Shown here: positions 12,060-15,105 of the stretch, one piece after another
How positions within the stretch are numbered: the first letter of the stretch is position 1
Layout: each line of letters starts with the position of its first letter
Assembly (NCBI GenBank): GCA_018110855.1
Contig: JAGBFZ010000349.1
Span: forward strand, 1 to 15,105
Direction of reading: 5' to 3'
DNA length: 15,105 nucleotides
Source of the DNA: Oscillospiraceae bacterium
Lineage (GTDB): Bacteria > Bacillota > Clostridia > Oscillospirales > Ruminococcaceae
Made by a program: the position numbers and the translations under genes
The notes under the pieces: generated by a model
Told to the model about the DNA's origin: nothing
Database searches by the model: none
The model's input: the letters and a program-made list of their open reading frames with translations, nothing else

Positions 12060-14720
12060 TCATTTCGCTCCGAAGCACTGAAGCAGGGGAGCGGCAAATG
12101 CAAGTCCTGCCGCAATTAGAAGCTGCTCTGAGCTTAGCGGAACGGTAGTGAATACCATTTGCAGAAACGGAAGATATATTGCCGCCGCCAGCACTGCCGC
12201 CGAAAACAGCACTGCGAATATGAGCTTTACATTATTGAAATACGGCACTGTGAAGATGTTTCCCTTTTCCGATTTGCACTCGAATACATGGAAAAGCTGC
12301 GACAATACAAGTGTGACAAGTGCGCCTGTCCGAGCCGCTTCAAGTGCTGCTCCCGTTCTCATCATAATTGTAAAGCAGGCAAGGGTGCAAAGCCCGATAA
12401 GCACACCTCTGAATACTATTCTGAACATCAGTCCCCCCGAAAAGAAGCTTTCGTCTTTTTTTCTCGGGGGCATTTTCATATTCTCCTCGCCGCATGGCTC
12501 AACACCGAGAGCTATGGCGGGAAGTCCGTCCGTTACGAGATTTACAAGAAGTATCTGAGCTGGAAGCAGCACCATTGGCATTCCCATTACAATGCCCAGA
12601 AACATGGTGAGAACCTCTCCGATATTGCAGGAAAGAAGATAGCGCACGAATTTCCTGATATTGGCGTATATTCCCCGTCCCTGCTCCACTGCGCTGACAA
12701 GGGTGGCGAAATTATCGTCAAGAAGTACCATATCCGCCGCTTCACGGGTAACGTCCGTTCCTGTTATTCCCATGGCAACACCGATATCCGCTTCCTTGAC
12801 AGCAGGAGCGTCATTTACGCCATCTCCAGTCATGGTGACTATATGACCGAGACGCTTATAGGCTCTGACTATTCTCAGCTTATCCGCAGGGGATACACGG
12901 GCAAAAACGGAGGTGTGACGAGCGGCATTTTCAAGCTCCTTGTCGGTCATTTTTTCCATTTCCTCGCCTGTTATAACGCCGTCCTCACCTGTGAGTATAC
13001 CCGCCTGACGTGCTACTGCGGCGGCGGTGTTTTTATGATCTCCCGTTATCATTACCGTCCTTATCCGTGCGCTTCTGCAAAGGCGCACGGCTTTTTTTGC
13101 CTCTTCTCTTGGCGGGTCTGACATTCCCATCAGACCGAGGAAAACCATTCCGCTGTCGGGTGTGCTCCGCACAGCCTTGGGACAATAGGCAAATGCAAGC
13201 ACTCTCAGGGCTTCCGAGGACATTTCTCCGCATTTGTCCATGATTTCTTTTTTCTTTGAATATGTCAGTTCCTTAATTCCGCTTTCGGTAAGGATATGGC
13301 TGCACCTGTCGAGGATAACGTCCGCCGCTCCTTTGGTATAGGATATTATTCCCTGTCCCGAGGGGTCTTTAACGATAACTGTCATGCGCCGCACATCGCT
13401 GTCAAAGGGCAGCTCGTCTATTCGTCTGTATGCGATGCGTTCTGCCGAATGGTTCATTCCGCCCTTTGCCGCAGCTATGAGAAGAGCTGCTTCTGTGGGG
13501 TCTCCTGCGATATTCCGTTCGTCCTCGGTTCCCCCCGATATATCCGCATTGGAGCATAATACTCCGCAGCGGAGCAGCTCGCACAATACCTTCGAGGTCT
13601 TTATATTTGAAGTCTCGCCGCTTCCCGAAATTATCCGTCCCGATACACGATAGCCTTGTCCCGTAAGCTCGTATTCTTCGCTGCCGTCATATGCTTTGCG
13701 GACTGTCATTTTATTTTCGGTGACGGTTCCCGTTTTGTCGGTGCATATTACAGAGGTGCAGCCCAAGGTCTCAACCGAATGGAGCTTATGCACAAGTGCA
13801 TTCTGCTTTAACATTCTGCTGACTGCAAGGGCAAGGGCAATGGTGACAGTGGCAGGGAGTCCCTCGGGAATGGCGGCAATTGCTATGGTAATGCCCGTCA
13901 TGAGCATATCGAAAACAGGCTCGCCCTTTAATATTCCCGCTCCCGCAACTATTGCGCAGACTATAAGGCATATGACTGCCACTATTTTTCCAAGCTCGCC
14001 CAGCCGCTTTTGCAGGGGAGTTTCCTCCTCTTCAATGTCGGTGAGCATTCCCGATATTTTTCCCATCTGTGCGCTTGTGCCTGTTGCAATGACTCGGGCA
14101 ATTGCCGTGCCTTTGGTGATTATGCTGCCGCTGTATATGATATTGGACTTTCCGAGGGAATTGTCCGTATCCTTTGTATTTCCTGCCGATTTTGCCGCAG
14201 GAACGCTTTCGCCCGTGAGAATACTCTCGTCTGCCATCAGTCCCTTTGAGTTAAGTATCACACTGTCCGCTGCTGCCTTGTCTCCCGCTTCAAGGGAGAT
14301 AACGTCCCCCGGAACAAGCTCCGCTGCGGGCAAGGAGGTGAGATGTCCGTCTCTGAAAACGCTCGCCATGGGAGCTGCCATGCTTCTGAGGGCAAGGAGC
14401 GTTTTTTCTGTGCGGTACTCCTGAACAAAGCCTAAGACCGCATTTATCACCACGATTATCATTATTGTTACCGCATCGTAATATTCTCCGATAAAGGCGG
14501 ATATAGCCGAGGCGATTATGAGTATCATTACCATTACGTCCTTAAATTGCCCCATGAATATCCGCAGTGGCTTTGCTTTTCTTTCCGTGGCAAGTGTGTT
14601 CGGACCATGCTTTTTCAGAATCTCTGCCGCCTGCTCCGAGGTAAGTCCTGTTGATGGGGCATGATTCTTAGGCGCAGGGGTATTTTCCGTATAATCTCTT
14701 TCAAGGATACTTTGAGACAT
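12060..14720 (-). CDS. P-type Ca2+-transporting ATPase (P2-type, PMCA/SERCA-like)
   Basis: An 886-residue P2-type ATPase that uses ATP to pump Ca2+ out of the cytosol. It has an N-terminal cation-ATPase domain (27-100), TGES (169-172) in the actuator domain, PEGLP in M4 (285-289), the phosphorylation motif DKTGT with Asp328, a KGA motif in the nucleotide domain, the hinge TGDGVNDAP, and M5/M6 residues NIGE and NLVTDG that match Ca2+ ligands of SERCA. In M8 the position of SERCA Glu908 appears to be Gln (LSQLFHVFE), as in plasma-membrane pumps, which suggests one Ca2+ per cycle; this reading is an alignment by eye. Length is typical. ATG follows AAAGGAG with an 8-nt gap. No good promoter is visible between 14720 and 14796, and no terminator lies after the stop. 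Confidence 0.95.
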   Translation of the reverse strand: MSQSILERDYTENTPAPKNHAPSTGLTSEQAAEILKKHGPNTLATERKAKPLRIFMGQFKDVMVMILIIASAISAFIGEYYDAVTIMIIVVINAVLGFVQEYRTEKTLLALRSMAAPMASVFRDGHLTSLPAAELVPGDVISLEAGDKAAADSVILNSKGLMADESILTGESVPAAKSAGNTKDTDNSLGKSNIIYSGSIITKGTAIARVIATGTSAQMGKISGMLTDIEEEETPLQKRLGELGKIVAVICLIVCAIVAGAGILKGEPVFDMLMTGITIAIAAIPEGLPATVTIALALAVSRMLKQNALVHKLHSVETLGCTSVICTDKTGTVTENKMTVRKAYDGSEEYELTGQGYRVSGRIISGSGETSNIKTSKVLCELLRCGVLCSNADISGGTEDERNIAGDPTEAALLIAAAKGGMNHSAERIAYRRIDELPFDSDVRRMTVIVKDPSGQGIISYTKGAADVILDRCSHILTESGIKELTYSKKKEIMDKCGEMSSEALRVLAFAYCPKAVRSTPDSGMVFLGLMGMSDPPREEAKKAVRLCRSARIRTVMITGDHKNTAAAVARQAGILTGEDGVITGEEMEKMTDKELENAARHTSVFARVSPADKLRIVRAYKRLGHIVTMTGDGVNDAPAVKEADIGVAMGITGTDVTREAADMVLLDDNFATLVSAVEQGRGIYANIRKFVRYLLSCNIGEVLTMFLGIVMGMPMVLLPAQILLVNLVTDGLPAIALGVEPCGEENMKMPPRKKDESFFSGGLMFRIVFRGVLIGLCTLACFTIMMRTGAALEAARTGALVTLVLSQLFHVFECKSEKGNIFTVPYFNNVKLIFAVLFSAAVLAAAIYLPFLQMVFTTVPLSSEQLLIAAGLAFAAPLLQCFGAK

Positions 14721-14795
14721 AGCGTTCTCTCCTTTATATTTTCAGCTTGTCTAATCTATATTCGGATTATCTGAAAATAAGACCCTGCCATATGC

Positions 14796-14834
14796 AAAAA
14801 AATCAGCTCCGTATCAAAAAAATGACACAGAGCT
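14796..14834 (-). terminator. Minus-strand terminator from an unseen gene to the right
   Basis: On the minus strand a 12-bp stem (14834-14823 with 14816-14805, including G-U pairs) with a 6-nt loop is followed by GATTTTTTT (14803-14795). It ends a minus-strand transcript entering from the right and insulates the ATPase gene from it. Confidence 0.8.
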
Positions 14835-14897
14835 CAGCTTGTCGATAAAGCGTAAAATGAATAAATTTCACAAAAATTGCCACACTAAAAGTTTCGT

Positions 14898-15100
14898 CCA
14901 CCTTTTCAAAGGTGGCAGGGGTCATGGGGGCGGAGCCTCCTTGTCGCCGTCCGCAGACGGCGAAACCCCCTTTATACAAAAAAACGGAGCAGGGGTGAGG
15001 AAATGCGACAGCATTTCCGAGGGGCGCGAACAAGACCGCGCCCCTTCTATGGCGGTTGTGCAAAACTATCCTCAAAAACGTTCCGGTGGAACGTTTTTGA
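14898..15100. repeat. Mosaic of six inverted repeats, probable dispersed intergenic element
   Basis: In about 200 nt there are six hairpins: CCACCTTT/AAAGGTGG (14898-14915), GGGGGC/GCCTCC (14926-14940), TCGCCGTC/GACGGCGA (14944-14963), GGAAATGC/GCATTTCC (14999-15018), GGGGCGCG/CGCGCCCC (15021-15044) and TCAAAAACGTTCC/GGAACGTTTTTGA (15072-15100), the last a perfect 13-bp stem with a GGT loop. All but the second are pure Watson-Crick. There is no credible gene. The style and GC shift suggest a REP/MITE-like intergenic element; only one copy lies in this window, so dispersal is inference. Confidence 0.55.
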
Positions 15101-15105
15101 CAAAG

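Noticed and set aside
12159..13121. Plus-strand open frames of 136-320 codons inside 12148-14424
   Set aside because: They are antisense shadows of the P-type ATPase; Cys/His/Ser-rich composition and no ribosome sites.
14803..15075. Minus-strand 90-codon frame at the right end
   Set aside because: It runs through a terminator and several perfect hairpins, has no ribosome site, and its product looks like translated repeat sequence.

Overview
The window looks like chromosomal DNA from a Gram-positive gut or rumen clostridium. The closest fit is Ruminococcus/Oscillospiraceae, judged from codon choice, AGGAGG ribosome sites, TTGACA-17-TATAAT promoters and the gene families. This assignment is inference; no 16S gene or other definitive marker is present.

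Layout. Positions 1-162 hold the tail of an antibiotic-biosynthesis-monooxygenase-like protein. A convergent minus-strand block follows: a DUF1292 protein (668-970) and, downstream of it, a structured RNA of about 250 nt (about 574-327) with its own promoter and terminator. From 1140 to 2647 there is a complete plus-strand transcription unit (consensus promoter and strong terminator) with no ordinary gene. It is built from a nested-helix domain, near-identical 134/135-nt tandem repeats and then a 57-nt phased array. Eleven copies of a GGAG-N-TCC box recur in it, many placed like ribosome sites before ORFs of 2-3 codons, and peptide-sized ORFs of 9-24 codons lie between them. I do not recognise it as a known family. 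It is the most unusual thing in the window.

Next come a MATE efflux pump (2761-4134), then a second small unit (promoter 4149, 28-codon ORF 4235-4321, terminator 4345-4376) carrying a 17/19 match to one of the boxes. It sits directly before rtcB (4409-5617), which has no visible promoter of its own. A 55-residue basic protein follows rtcB. On the minus strand are a CE2-type SGNH esterase (5841-6926) and tRNA-Thr(GGU) (7004-7079). Plus-strand genes then encode a large lipoprotein with a solute-binding domain (7361-9784), glycogen synthase glgA (9958-11400, preceded by an overlapping 3-codon ORF) and a small membrane-anchored leucine-rich-repeat protein (11469-12059). Its stop codon abuts the stop of a convergent P-type Ca2+-ATPase (12060-14720, minus). 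The right end (14796-15105) holds a minus-strand terminator and a mosaic of perfect inverted repeats that resembles a dispersed intergenic element.

Most protein genes are ordinary chromosomal housekeeping or accessory functions in single-gene units with their own promoters and terminators. There is no integrase, transposase, phage gene or CRISPR array. The novelty is in the RNA-level features: the 1.5-kb repeat RNA, the box shared with the rtcB leader, the minus-strand ncRNA and the microORFs.
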